A DNA stretch of 64,000 nucleotides from Leguminivora glycinivorella (taxonomy: Eukaryota; Arthropoda; Insecta; Lepidoptera; Tortricidae), in contig NC_062980.1 in the NCBI RefSeq assembly GCF_023078275.1, positions 70,001 through 134,000 of the forward strand, in the 5' to 3' direction. The notes under the pieces are model-generated. The model did no database searches and was not told the DNA's origin. It saw nothing but the letters and a program-made list of their open reading frames with translations. The position numbers and the translations under genes are program-made. Shown piece after piece: positions 10,074 through 22,399 of this stretch (its first letter is position 1; each line of letters begins with the position of its first letter).

Positions 10074-10513
10074 TTATATATTATAGCCTTTTTTTTTTTT
10101 TTTTTTTTCACGGAGTGGGAATGCTGTTGCGCACGCTGTGTGGGACTCGCCGTTGCTTTCCCTTCTCCTGACGAGAAGGGGAGAAACGGCCCTACCCACT
10201 AAACCCACTCCGGCATTTCACCCTCTTTTCCACGCACTGGGTTCGGAACGTTTCACTTCACCACTGCGCTCTCCGGTAGCCCTGACCAGGGCACCCGCAT
10301 CGTAAAGGAGGATCGGAAACGCTTGATCCCCCTTCCCGGCATCACATGGGGCATGGCCCCTCTAGGGCTCGAGGCGAGCATACGCTCTCCGCCTTCGACC
10401 CTGCCGCTTTCGTCGTAGCGGAGGAGCGTCAACAGCTGCCTCTCGCTCTCTCTCTGCTTCCTCCTTCCGCGACATGACTGCTTCGCAGAAGGAGGCCATT
10501 ATATATTATAGCC
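10074..10513 (-). mobile_element. R1-clade LINE 3' end with 15-bp target duplication
   Basis: The insert 10089-10498 is flanked by identical 15-bp copies (TTATATATTATAGCC) at 10074-10088 and 10499-10513, with the poly(T) of a minus-strand poly(A) tail beginning at 10089. The minus translation from its 5' end reads MASFCEAVMSRKEEAERERE. This is the signature of the C-terminus of R1-clade (R1/SART/TRAS-like) reverse transcriptase proteins. It is a 5'-truncated, recent insertion, as shown by the intact duplication. Confidence 0.8.
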
Positions 10514-12417
10514 TGACAAGTTTTTATTTGACCCTCGCCACGTTGCGGATTTTCAGCTGAACTAATTTCTTTTACTGGAAAGGATTACTATTTGACACCC
10601 GTCGTCGAAAGTCATCGAATGTCAGTGATGTATACAAGAAGAAAATATATTAAATTTTCTAACGGTTTCATCGCAAATATGCCCAAAATAATATTGAAAA
10701 AGTGAAAATAATTATACTTAATGCGATAAATTACTTACAACAAAAAAGGATGAAGGATTTCTCAGCATTTCGATAACAATGTTCCGAAATCGGTCGTTGA
10801 CATGTCCGGTACTGACGGTTTATAGTGCGGTTCTCCTGTATTGAATAGTTGGTTTCGATTTAACTTAATATATTTTTCCCCTCACTAGCTCGGAAACATG
10901 TATTTTGTCCTTTAATACCAGCGGGTAAAAACGCATTTTATCCACTAGTGGGTAAAGTAATTTGACCTTGAATAAAGTCAAATTAACTGCTTTAAAATTG
11001 ATAAAAGTAGGTGAATCTAGTAATTAAGATGATTTACCACCTGTGGAACTACTGGAAGCAGTGATAAACGCATTTTTTTGCGTTGTAGTTTCCTCGCTAA
11101 GTATAGAATCCTTTCTCTTGCTCGTTTTTCAATTCCACACTCGGCGTTAAAATACAACTTTGACCCCTTGTATAACAAATAACTATTTCGTTCTTATTTA
11201 TGGTGTGTGGAGCTCTGCCGTGAAAAATATTTATAGAAATAAGGAGGCTGTTCCATCATTGTTACCTACCAGTACAAAACAAGGTCCCACGCAAAAACAT
11301 TGACGACTTCGATACAGGCACAAGATTCATGTATTTTAGGCTGTGCGGATACAAGTAGCGAGTACCTTTTCAAACCTTGCTTATTACATTTTTATTGTCT
11401 ATAACCATGTTTTAGTTTTCTACAAATATTAACGCGAAACCAGTACACGCTGTCCCCATTATATATGACGTCCGCACTTTTTTGCCATATGAAAGCGGTT
11501 TGTACATACACACCTTCAGGGTCAAATAAAATCCTGTCAGGCTTTAATAGAGAATTGGACAAAAGGTTTAATTTGGTTTATACTATACTATAGATTTTAT
11601 TGATTTATATAGACGATACCCTACCCAAGTACCCACGTGTTTTGTACAAGATCACATAAATAAACCATATCCCATAATATGGTGAACTTCTTATTCCGTC
11701 TCCACTCCACTCACTAGTTACGTTACGAGGGCACTTTTTTAAATTATTTTAGTTTTTTAAAAGGAAGTGTGTATTTGGATTTTGGATATCAACATTATCA
11801 TCAACGAAAGTGTAAAAAATAAAAATAAAATAGTACATTTCGTTATAAGTGCGAGAAGTATGTCATTACTTCACGAGTCCCGAGACATTTTGCCACGAGC
11901 GGCACGCGAGTGGCAAATCTCCGAACGAGTGAAGAATGACATTCTCGCACGTGTGACGAACGACGTTTTTTTAATACAGTTGCGAAAAAACACTACTACT
12001 TACTTACAACGAAATAAAACAATCCGAACTATCAATTTTCCTATGGACATTGATGGATTATTTGACAATTCAAAGGCGTATTTTTGAAGCTTTTAAACTT
12101 TTAAATTTTCGAGTTTGCTATTCATCTAACATAATTTATTTCATTGGGTGCCATAAAAACATAAACATTTACGATTTGGGACGATTGTTTAATGTACAAC
12201 TACATTTTAATTTAATCGATCCATTTATGCCCCGACGTATTGCAAATAACGTAAAATAATTATGACAAATCGCGTAACATAGAGGTTTTTTGAACGTGCA
12301 TTAAGTTAAAACATGGTAGACGCCTCTACTTTGACAGTAGAAGACGCGTTTCGTTCCAATCATGTTCTGTTTACACGACTCATTATGACCGATTTTTCAA
12401 AGTATAAACCATTTTAT
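10514..12417. other. gene-free stretch
   Basis: AT-rich, with scattered pieces of dispersed repeat, including around 11820-12010, where 'gcgagtggcaaatctccgaa' and 'ttaatacagttgcg' resemble inverted text near 17840-17900. No protein similarity was recognised in the small frames at 11767-12087 or 12050-12259. Confidence 0.4.
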
Positions 12418-13462
12418 ATTTTAAATAAAAACAGGGACATACCAGTATACATTGGAGTGTATAGGTGTTGGATTTTGCAACCTGAATGGTGAAGGTGATA
12501 AAAAACATTAGTGAGTTCAACCTACCCTCCATGGGTGTAATAAAAGTAAAGTGGTTTATTGCAACGGAGTACTTTAGCCACTGGCGGCCTAAAAACTATA
12601 GGCTTCAAATAAGGTACTTCGCTTAATATGCGTTTTATTGTAAGGTAAAACGCTGCTATTAAGCTTCCTACCGTTATTTGAAGCCTATTTTATTATATTT
12701 CTGAGACGCTTAAATTTTTAAGAATATATTTATGACCTGATATTTTCCGTGCATATCCCCAGTATTATTACTATGCAGGCTATGGCGTGTAACAGTGATT
12801 GCTTTCAAAATTTTGATGGTCTCACAAGAAGCTAAGATGCAATTCATTAACGATTAAGTAGATAAAACCTAGGACACGTTTAAAACCTTGTTGTTTCAAC
12901 TTGTAAAGGTTCTAGTGTCATATTGGATTCCCTATTGGGGTCCGGTCTACTTTAGGGTTAATGAAGCCCCGCTTGGGCCGGGCCTCTGTTCCCGTCCTAA
13001 AGGACAAAAGCAAACTCCAGCATTTATTATTACTATTATGTTATTTTCTTCATTCTTAAGTAAAGAGTGCCTACTATTGATGCACAGTATCGTTCTAAGT
13101 GTAAGCGTTGAATAAAATTCCGGTACTAATAATAATAATAATAGAGTTACTGGAAGTTTGCTACTCTAGCTAAAGTAAAAGATTTTGAGTGAAACCCCTG
13201 TATGTGATATAAAATTGTAATGTGATATACATGCTTTTCTATGTCTAAAAAATTTCACCCTATGTCTATAGTGTGAGGTCTGAGATTTACCAGAATAACA
13301 TTATTATTTAAAGTAGGTACCTTAGGCTCTGTTGTAAATTACCACATACAGGAGAGTCACTAATGATCTTTTGCTTCTATCCAATTAGGATTTATAAATA
13401 AATAGTAAGTGACTGTCTGCTGATTTAAGTACACAAGTTGTTGTGCAATAAATTTATTATTA

Positions 13463-14640
13463 TTCTGCTGCGCAAGCAGATGTGTTGACTATGCAGTATT
13501 CGTATCGGCTCATATCCTAGATTTGGCGTTACAAAGAAAAAACCCGAAATTTGTTTTTTATTCGAATACCTACTCTAATAATTTCCGCTTGCGCAAGGCG
13601 TAAAGAGACATCATTATAATAACATTGTTGCTTGGGATATCCATTGAGACGATTTGCGAGGCTGGGCAAATGTTAGCGGGAAATCCGTGTAATTAGGAAA
13701 GTTTCCGTCAAGCCTATGTATCTAATTCTAATTACTCGTACTTCCGTCTGAGCAAGACGTGTAAGTATTTCTACTTACCCAACAAATAATAAGCCTGCGC
13801 AAGGCCTTGTTTGTTATTTTTAGTTATTTGACTGCTTCACTAGCAGACGAAATAAAAGAAAGGAGCCTATGAGACTATCTATCTAGTGTAATGAATTACC
13901 AATGATATAGCAAGCCCGTCCTGGCCTGCATAATGTAGCGTGATCATAGAACTTGCCTTTTTATAAAATTTTATCTGCCATTCCATAATATTCATAATTT
14001 GCCTGCGTAAGGCGTGTGAATATTATGAATATATTGTGAATATTCAGCCAACGAAACATAATTTCTGAAGAGATTTTGGCCGTCACGGCTATAGCCTCCG
14101 CAGGGCGTGTTAAACTTACAACTCAGCTCTCTGCTAGAACTATCAGGAACCGGATATTCTTAAATTAATGTAAACAGCATTCTTAAACTGTTTTTGCAGG
14201 GTTTAAGTAGGTAAGCAAGATATGATAAAACATATGTATTAGCCTGTTACATATCGCTAAACAAGTGCTTTGATAATGCAAGTAGTATTTGCTTCGGCAG
14301 TACATATACTTAAATTGGAATGACAGAATATTAGCATAGCCCCTGTGTAGGGAAGACCCGCAAAGTGGTTAATTAAGCGTCTGGCCATATTACAATGACA
14401 TAAATATATGCTTCCGTAAAGCAACCACAAGTCATATACTGTGTATTATTGCGTATCGGGCTACTACCACGAAAACGCATGCTACTAAGTAAATATACAT
14501 TTCAAATACAAATCATCATATTCATGAAATATCTAACCTAACCTAACCTATTCAGCCGCCAGCGACTAGCTAAGCGAACTTACCGGTCAATGGCTCTTTT
14601 TAACCACATATGTATTGCCGGCTCCGCTAGCAGCATGAAG
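13463..14640. repeat. array of short stem-loops with a conserved GCGCA-type loop
   Basis: About ten small hairpins recur at irregular spacing: CTGCT-GCGCA-AGCAG (13465), CGCTT-GCGCA-AGGCG (13586), CGTCT-GAGCA-AGACG (13745), GCCT-GCGCA-AGGC (13793), CTGCT-TCACT-AGCAG (13838), GCCT-GCGTA-AGGC (14001), GCCT-CCGCA-GGGC (14094), TGCTT-CCGTA-AAGCA (14409) and GCT-CCGCT-AGC (14619). The 5-nt loop is fairly constant while both stem strands change together. Several are nested in longer AT-rich outer stems, for example ATATTCATAAT and its complement around 14001. No known element family is recognised. Confidence 0.65.
14533..14550. repeat. telomere-like (CCTAA)n motif
   Basis: About three and a half copies of the insect telomere unit TTAGG (read as CCTAA on this strand) lie inside the 4.7-kb inverted-repeat segment. 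Confidence 0.6.
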
Positions 14641-14650
14641 CTCGCACTAG

Positions 14651-16829
14651 CGCTGAAACCAGCACCACCAGCACCAAATCAATGACTTTGAATACAAGTC
14701 ACGTGGAACGGGATGAGCCTAGTTCCTTATTAAAGCAAAGGTTGGATTAGTGGGTGTAATCTTCGTAATCCAGCTTGCCTGGTAAAAGTGGTAAATAACC
14801 AAATTGTTCCTATATCTAAGATTGTGGTAATCTATACTGGAACTGAGTAATTGGCTTGCAAAAACCTGACAATTTGTGTTGACTATCAAATCCACGTCAT
14901 CAAAGACTCAGATCTTTAACCCTTTATTAATTTCCTATGAGTTAGACACTTCACTTCCTTCTGTGGACATAATAATATATAAGGTTGTACCCCGCTGTAT
15001 GTGAATATAACGTTGGAATTCTTTAACCTTCCACGTATAATATATATAAGAACAATTTGGATGTTTACCGTATGTAAATACCTATGACCCACATAGGGTA
15101 TGATATGATCAGAGATGAATAAAATTTATCTGTACGGTACCTGTCCGAACGATAATAAGCCATGCTATACAAGGCTTTTAAATCAAATTATAATTGATAT
15201 CGATATTGATATCGATTCCAAATCAAGAACCTTCTAGATTTCCTAGACAACTTGTCTAACATCCCACAGAAACCCGCTCTCTGGGTAAGAAGGAGACCAA
15301 AGTTCTTTTCGAGAAAAGGGATGCACCGTAATCCTAAATGTGACGTTAGAAGAATGTACATACAACATGTACCTCTTCATTAGCTTGAATCTGCTCCTAA
15401 CGCTAAAAGACGGCTCTTTAAGATTTTTAGTATCAAACACTAATTATTCTGGGAGCTTCATTCAGGCAAATAACCGCGAAGGTTATTGCTGCAAGAATAT
15501 TACCAATGTTCAACAAGAACTGATCGCCGAGTCTGCCTACATTCTTCCCTTGTTTTTGACAAAAATAAGTTATGAATTATTTAGTGTCTTGCTTGGCTAC
15601 TCGTCTAAAATACATAAAATGTACTAATATTAGAGCTATGCGCCTCTGACATAACTAATTTATGGGGCCAAATCAATGCTAAAATCTATTTTGGAACTAT
15701 TTTTAGTCTTTTTTCAAATATAACTCTTCAGTTAGGCCTACAGTCCAAGTTATTTATATATCTTACCATAATGTGTATCTAGCAGATATAGTTGATACTT
15801 ATATATTACAATGATAAGCGAAAACCAGTGTTTTTCTAGTTATACTACAACTTATTAGCAAAGGTAGTGCTGCTTACCATATCAACCCAACTAATTGCAA
15901 ATACGTATATGTACAACAAAATGAAACCACTTATAGGGTGGTACATATTAAAAATGGACTGAAACGAAAATCTTATAAATTAAAAGATAATTTATTGACT
16001 AAATAGCTGCGCTATGTATACTACTATTATTCACCTTTAGGTGGGCACAAGAAATTCGTCTTTTGTTCGTATATGCCAACTTAAATCGGCCTGGAAATAC
16101 AATGCATGTACATACTGTGACATCACGCAATGATCACCTTTGTTCAAATTTGTACGTACACACTTGACATTGTTTAGCCATTATATGCTAACAACAAAGT
16201 AAGGAAATATTGTAGTCGATTTTATATATCTTCAAGGGAGATCCCGTTGTTTTTGTAAAATGTTGTATAAGTGCACTTGATTCCTCATAAAGACTATAAG
16301 AACTTTCAAATAAATATTAATACAAAGGAATAAGCCATGAAGATAATTTTGTGTCTGTAACGTAACCTAAACAGTATTATGCCTTAGTTATACTGAGATC
16401 TATAGATCTAACATATATGCTTTGCTGTGATAAAGACAAATAGCATTGTGGCTTGTAATGCCTCAACAAGATTTCACTTTCTTTTTGCGAAGTAGATCGA
16501 TGCATAATGATAAAGGATCCTGAAATTAATAGAAACAGACAATACCGAAAATTATGATTTGATGAGTGAAATGAAATAAAAATATGAACTCGCTTTTAGA
16601 AATAAGATTTAATCTTATAACTTTATTCACATTGATTTATTAAAAATACAGTATTCACAAAAATAGTAACATGTATCACTGCAGATTCCACTTAGTTGGT
16701 TGAATTGAAATGATTCACCCACACACGCAGATTATTAAGTACACTAGTTGTTTCCACCAGTTTCACTAATGATGAGGAATTAATCACATTGGCGTTATGC
16801 TGGCCACCAGGCGGTCACAGACAGGTCTC
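14651..16829. other. gene-free interior of the 4.7-kb segment, right part
   Basis: AT-rich. The largest frame (15340-15627, 95 codons) shows no recognisable similarity. Short palindromes occur near 15193 (gatatcgatattgatatcga). Nothing else can be supported. Confidence 0.4.
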
Positions 16830-17350
16830 AAATATAATAAAATAGGCTTCAAATAACGGTAGGAAGCTTAATAGCAGCGTTTTACCTTACAATAAAACGC
16901 ATATTAAGCGAAGTACCTTATTTGAAGCCTATAGTTTTTAGGCCGCCAGTGGCTAAAGTACTCCGTTGCAATAAACCACTTTACTTTTATTACACCCATG
17001 GAGGGTAGGTTGAACTCACTAATGTTTTTTATCACCTTCACCATTCAGGTTGCAAAATCCAACACCTATACACTCCAATGTATACTGGTATGTCCCTGTT
17101 TTTATTTAAAATGTACATAATAAAAATAATTATTGCAACCTTTTAGTAAATTGTACACTTATTGCAACTTTGTCTTGGTTATAATTTGAGAACCAATGAG
17201 GCAAACGGCGCCCGTAGGCGCCACCGCCCGGTGGTGGGGGGATAAAACTGGAAGGGTAAAACTGGTGGTGGGGATTATGGCGACTACTGTCAGCTAATAT
17301 TTGAACCGCTACGTCATCTGTTAACAGGATTGCTCTCTCTCAAATATAAT

Positions 17351-17416
17351 ACTATAGGCTTCAAATAAGGTACTTCGCTTAATATGCGTTTTATTGTAAG
17401 GTAAAACGCTGCTATT
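17351..17416. repeat. partial third copy of the hairpin element in the 283-bp arms
   Basis: Sixty-odd bases beginning ACTATAGGCTTCAAATAAGG match the inner part of the left arm, then stop abruptly. It lies about 240 bases outside the right arm and has the orientation of the left arm. Confidence 0.75.
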
Positions 17417-17522
17417 TTATAAATTATGTTTAGTATGACTAAAAGTAAACAATTACATATGAAATATTAACGTTTTAAATATTAATCACTTAATAGTATG
17501 TTTATAGTTTTGTTTACTTAAT

Positions 17523-17691
17523 AGTATGTTTATAGATGAAACGATGGATGGATTGTGTGAAAGAGGACATGAGAAAGAAAGATGTGAGTGTTGAGATGAC
17601 GAAAGATAGGGGAGAATGGAAGAGGAAGACATGTTGTACCGACCCCACATAACGTGGGATAAGGGTAGGAGGAAGAAGAGTATGTTTATAG
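17523..17691 (+). mobile_element. RTE-type LINE C-terminal fragment with 13-bp target duplication
   Basis: AGTATGTTTATAG flanks the insert at 17523-17535 and 17679-17691. The insert (17536-17678) translates as RWMDCVKEDMRKKDVSVEM, then TKDRGEWKRKT, the typical end of RTE-group endonuclease/reverse transcriptase proteins. It closes with a short AAG-rich tail. A 5'-truncated insertion. Confidence 0.8.
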
Positions 17692-17739
17692 TTTTATTCT
17701 GTCTTAGTAAACTAGACTAATATGAAAACAGCTCGGTAA

Positions 17740-18180
17740 GTAGTCGTAAAATGGAACGTATATACTTTTTACGCACTAGTTCGTAAAATACAACTTCTCG
17801 CACGCTAAACAGCCAAAAAACGGGCACTTTTTGAGCAACTGTATTAAAAATACGTTTTCAGTACAGATTGTTTTTTTTTTACGCACTAGTGCGAGAAGTG
17901 GTTCATTATATGCCAGGTCGAAACTTTGAATGCTCATCTGTACTGAAAAACGTCGTACGATACACGTGCGATAAGGAAATTCGTAACTCGTGTCCATTTA
18001 AAACACTCCCTTCGGTCGTGTTTTAATTTATCGCCACTCGTTTCGAACTTCCTTTTTTACGCACTTGTATCGTAATGTACTATTTATGCCCTATCTTTTT
18101 TCTAGTTAACTTAGAAGTTTGAATTTCTCACAGAGATTCAATTACAGAGGGCCTATCGACCGCAAAGCAACGTTCAACGT
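17740..18180. repeat. dispersed repeat remnants
   Basis: Repeated 'acgcactagt' and 'gcgagaag' text (17770, 17880, 18055) marks degenerate copies of a short dispersed sequence. There is no coding content. Confidence 0.4.
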
Positions 18181-18184
18181 AATA

Positions 18185-20260
18185 CACAGAAAAAAATGGT
18201 TTTTTGAAACAAGAACCAGATGTGTTTCACCTAATATTTCTTGATCTCAAATATATATATCTTGAAATAAGATAATCTCACTAACGTTTCAAAAATTTTA
18301 AATTCTTCATATTCAAGACCGAAAATCTTGGATGAAAGCAAATATTATTTGAGTCAAAATTTATATCTCAAATCAAAACTAATTTATTTCTCACCTTAAG
18401 AATGATTAAGCAGATTTGATTTAAGAATTAATTCTTGTGCCAATATAGAGTCAAACTTAGCTCAAGATTACATTCAAATCTCAAATGAACAACTGAAAAG
18501 TATTCAAGCAAGTAATATGTTACTTGATAGGAGATATTATTTAGTTCACCCAAGAATTATTGAAATATTCAGCCAAGAATTTAGACATTCTAAAAGCAAG
18601 TAATATATTTCTTGGTAAAAGATTTTACTAGTTTCATTCAAGATCTAGTTAAATTTACAATCAAGAATTTAAAAAATCTTAAAGCAAGTAATATATTCCT
18701 TGGTAAAAGATATTACTAGTTTCATTCAAGATCTAGTTAAATTTACAATCAAGAATTTAAAAAATCTTAAAGCAAGTAATATATTTCTCGGTAAAAGATA
18801 TTACTAGTTTCATTCAAGATTCGGTTAAATTAACAATCAAGAATTAAGACAATCTAAACGCAAGTAATATATTTCTTGGTAAAAGATATTACTAGTTTCA
18901 TTCAAGATCCAGTTAAATTTACAATCAAGAATTTAAAAAATCTTAAAGCAAGTAATATTTTTCTCGGTAAAAGATATTACTAGTTTCATTCAAGATTCGG
19001 TTAAATTAACAATCAAGAATTAAGACAATCTAAAAGCAAGTAATATATTTCTTGGTAAAAGATATTACTAGTTTCATTCAAGATCCAGTTAAATTTACAA
19101 TCAAGAATTTAAAAAATCTTAAAGCAAGTAATATATTTCTCGGTAAAAGATATTACTAGTTTCATTCAAGATTCGGTTAAATTAACAATCAAGAATTAAG
19201 ACAATCTAAAAGCAAGTAATATATTTCTTGGTAGAAGATATTACTAGTTTCATTCAAGATTCAGTTAAATTAACAACCAAGAATTAAGACAATCTAAAAG
19301 CAAGTAATATATTTCTTGGTATTAAAAGATATTACTAATTTCATTCAAGATTCAATTAAATTAACAAACAAGAATTTAGACATTCTAAAAGCAAGTAATA
19401 TATTTCTCGGTAGAAGATATTACTAGTTTTATTCAAGATTCACTTAAATGAACAATCAAGAATTAAGACAATCTCAAAACAAATAATATACTTCTCGGTA
19501 AAAGATATTACTAGTTTTATTCAAGATTCAGTTAAATTAACAATCAAGAATTTAGACATTCTAAAAGCAGAAAATAAATTTCTCGGTGGAAGATATTACT
19601 AGTTTCAATCAAGATTCGGCTAAATTAACAATCAAGAATCAGAAATCCTAAAAGCAAGTACCTAATATATTTCTCGGTAGAAGATATTACTAGTCACTCA
19701 AGATTCAGTTAAATTAACAATGAAGAATGTAATAATATATAATATGATTAAGGACTACAAATACTACTATAGATAGACAACACACACACACTACAATATT
19801 ACTATAGACTATAAATTTGTATGATAAGAAGTAAGCAAAGCATTTGTCACGGGTTTTAGTAATGTTTGCTGGAAAAACAATTAGTAGGTACTGAAAAGTA
19901 TCGAAGTAGCGGGAATTCCCGGTACGACGCAGGTACCGGAAATTTTAGTCCTGGTACTGAAGATTGTACCGGCACCGCAATCTATATACCTAAATATTGG
20001 CTTATATGCATTGTACAAACCATAGCGAGGACAGACGCAGTATTTAATCTGCGTCTGTTTGCATGTAATTGTATTGTATACCTATATATACCTATGTTAT
20101 GGAAAAAATCGTTTTTGTCTCAAGACAGTCGAAATATTTGAATCTTAAATCAAGACCTTCGAAAGCAAAAGCATTATTGCTCCAAGATATCATTTCTTGC
20201 TAGTTCTTGCAACAAAATTTACAAATCTTGTCTCAAGAAGTTGCATTTTTTGCTATGAGC
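18185..20260. repeat. minisatellite element, about 88-bp period
   Basis: From about 18520 to 19735 a unit containing 'gatattactagtttcattc', 'aacaatcaagaattaagac' and 'aaagcaagtaatatatttc' repeats roughly 14 times. Spacing measured between 18709, 18797, 18885 and 18973 is 88 bp. The left border reads ACACAGAAAAAAATGG at about 18186, a counterpart of the TTTTTTTTTCTGTGTA at about 29485. The flanks to 20260 carry the same 'caaga/tcttg' vocabulary in degenerate form. Non-coding. Confidence 0.75.
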
Positions 20261-20517
20261 AGTGTTGCTGTATTCATTTTTTACCCGATAATCTTGGAGA
20301 ATGGTTTAGCGAACAATCTTCACACAATCTACCACGCTTTTGATATGTTTTTGAAATAATTGTAAAAGGCATAAAAAAATAAACCGTTTCATAAAACAAC
20401 AAAGGCATAGAGCTACTTAGCGTGTTGCTACTTAGTTTTGCATAGGTACTTATACATTTCGAAAATTCCTTTAGTGTTTATCAAAATAATGAAATACGCA
20501 TTATTTTGAAGTTTGAT

Positions 20518-21565
20518 TAAAATCATGCACCAGTTACTTTTAGAAGTTTTTTTATTATTGTTTAATAGGAGGCAAACGAGATGTAAATAAAAAAACATGT
20601 TTATTTCTTAGTATAAACGAGCATTTCTTTTTTTTTTTGCCAATATTTTTTTTTATGGTTTTAGGGAATTTTAGGTCAATTGTACTCAGAATCACGAGTA
20701 CTTTCAATCTCACTGGGAGACAAAAAGTGTCCCAGAATTTCCATACATTTTTTTACTTTCCTCTTTTGTTACCCCATACAACATATATGGAAAATGGTAA
20801 CAAAATAAGAAAAAATCGTATGGGACAATTTTTTTTACTACTAGGATTGAAAAGGCTAGTAATTCTGAGTAGAAATAGCATAGTTTTGTTCAAAAATATC
20901 ACACTTCATAAAAGTGGCAAAAAAAAAAGAAATGCTCAGACAGTCAAGAGAATAAAAAATGGCGGCAAATTTGAAAACTGTATGGGCTCGGGTTTTACGT
21001 CCCATGGAAAATTTGAATTTCGCTTGTTTTTTTACTCTCACGATTTGCTTGATCGTCCATAATTTATTGTATTTTTCGCATAATTTAAAACATACAGTTT
21101 GAAAAATAACCATACAACGAACAATTGACATTTAGATATAAAAAAGTTAAGCCTTAAGGCGTGGCATTTTAAGTGAGGAGTGTCTTTTCAAAAGGACTTA
21201 TTTCTATAAGTCAACAAGGTTTATTTCTCTAGGAAGACATAGATAAAAATAACCTCTGTTGACTTATAGAAATAAGTCCTTTGAAAAGACACTCCTCAAG
21301 TGTAGGTAGGTATGTACCTACCAAGAAATACACGTTCGTTACAAACCATACAAGTGCAATCACATAGATTACATACTCTGATTATCTATCATGAAGTTAC
21401 GTTTTTGGAATTTGCTTACAGGTTAAAAAATGTCGTTTTTTTATAGAAATGTCGATCATTTGTCGTACCTGCACTTTATTACTTAAGAAGAAAAATATTT
21501 TTTTCAATGATCTTTGCCTTCCTTAAAAATAGGCCCCCTCCAGAAGTAACTGGTGCATGATTTTA
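20518..21565. mobile_element. about 1-kb element with 22-bp inverted ends, TA-flanked
   Basis: The left end (TAAAATCATGCACCAGTTAC and onward, from 20518) is mirrored perfectly at 21544-21565. TA at both extremes suits a TA-target DNA transposon. The frame at 20637-21062 has no transposase motif, so it is non-autonomous. Another inverted-repeat element (21175-21297) is nested inside. Confidence 0.6.
21175..21297. mobile_element. 123-bp MITE with AAGT target duplication
   Basis: Inverted ends starting GAGGAGTGTCTTTTCAAA extend about 45 bp with a small number of mismatches. AAGT occurs directly outside both ends (21171-21174 and 21298-21301). It lies inside the 20518-21565 element, so it is the younger insertion. 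Confidence 0.8.
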
Positions 21566-22220
21566 TACTTTTGACAAGTAGGAAAATAAAGCCCAATAGG
21601 TTAGATTAGAAGGCGGGATCGCCCAAGATTTTCTTGAAATAAGGTACCTATTTTATGGTTTCATATAAAACAAAAACAGATTTTATTATATTTTGCCTCA
21701 AATACGCATTATTTTGAAAAATACTACATAACAACTTTTATTTCTTACATAATTTGCCGTCGGGTAGCATTTTTAAAAATATTTTATCCAAAAAACACCG
21801 AATGTTCCCCGTTTCGATCCACTGTGCGACGTATCGCGCCGTGCAATAGCATTAAGACGGAAAGAAAGCTTGGCAAAAAAGAGTAGAAATGGAACTATTT
21901 TTTTTTATCATGGCAACACTTACTGTTTTCATACAAAAGAGACGTCAAAGTGATTCAATAGTTGCCATATGCAAGACGTTTTACATAGACAGACGCACCT
22001 ATTATTTTCTACTCTTTTTTGCCAGACTGTATATAGACGGCCAAGCAAATCGTGAGAGCAAAAGTCAAATTTTCTATGGGACGATAATGTATGAGCACAT
22101 TATTAAAATTTGCCGCCATTTTTTACTCTCATGCTTTGCTTAACCATCTATAGTTACATTATCTAGGTTGGACTTGTGATTACTGATGTATTTATTGGGT
22201 AAAAAAAAACTGGTACTGGC

Positions 22221-22399
22221 AACATTCTCAAGTTGTCATCCAACAAACCAAGCTAACGGCCGAATGTGATCTGCTCGTTTACTGTTTTTCTGTGGTTTTT
22301 CTTTTCGCTCGCTTTTTTGCGTCGTTGTCATTGCTGTGAAAGTGTTTTGGTGGTAAAATTAACTCGGTGATCGCGATCGCAAGTATAACTACTAAAATA
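22221..22399 (-). repeat. inverted copy of part of the SAM-like gene (left arm)
   Basis: Read on the minus strand, this matches 24884-25035 at roughly 80 per cent over about 170 bp, including 'agcagatcacattc', 'ttggatgacaact' and 'acttgcgatcgc'. It ends immediately before the first coding ATG at 22400, so this gene's apparent promoter and leader are an inverted copy of its own exon 5 region. Confidence 0.75.

Larger units (their letters stand above)
12418..17112. mobile_element. 4.7-kb segment bounded by 283-bp perfect inverted repeats
   Basis: Positions 12418-12700 and 16830-17112 are reverse complements with no difference found by eye. Each arm contains a smaller hairpin element whose ends read ATAGGCTTCAAATAA and its complement. 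The 4.1-kb interior has no long open frame. It holds the stem-loop array at 13463-14640, a telomere-like motif at 14533 and palindromes near 15180. It may be one large TIR or fold-back element, or two recent opposite insertions of a 283-bp element. No clear target duplication was found at the outer ends. Confidence 0.65.

Noticed and set aside
11767..12259. Two overlapping frames upstream of the 283-bp repeat
   Set aside because: They are low-complexity, without family motifs, and overlap dispersed repeat text.
12418..17112. Integrated parvovirus-like genome or mitochondrial insertion inside the long inverted repeats
   Set aside because: There is no replicase, capsid or mitochondrial coding frame, and the arms do not resemble viral hairpin termini known to me.
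18380..19735. Regular repeats resembling a CRISPR array
   Set aside because: The ~88-bp units are contiguous tandem copies without unique spacers, and the DNA is a eukaryotic nuclear genome.
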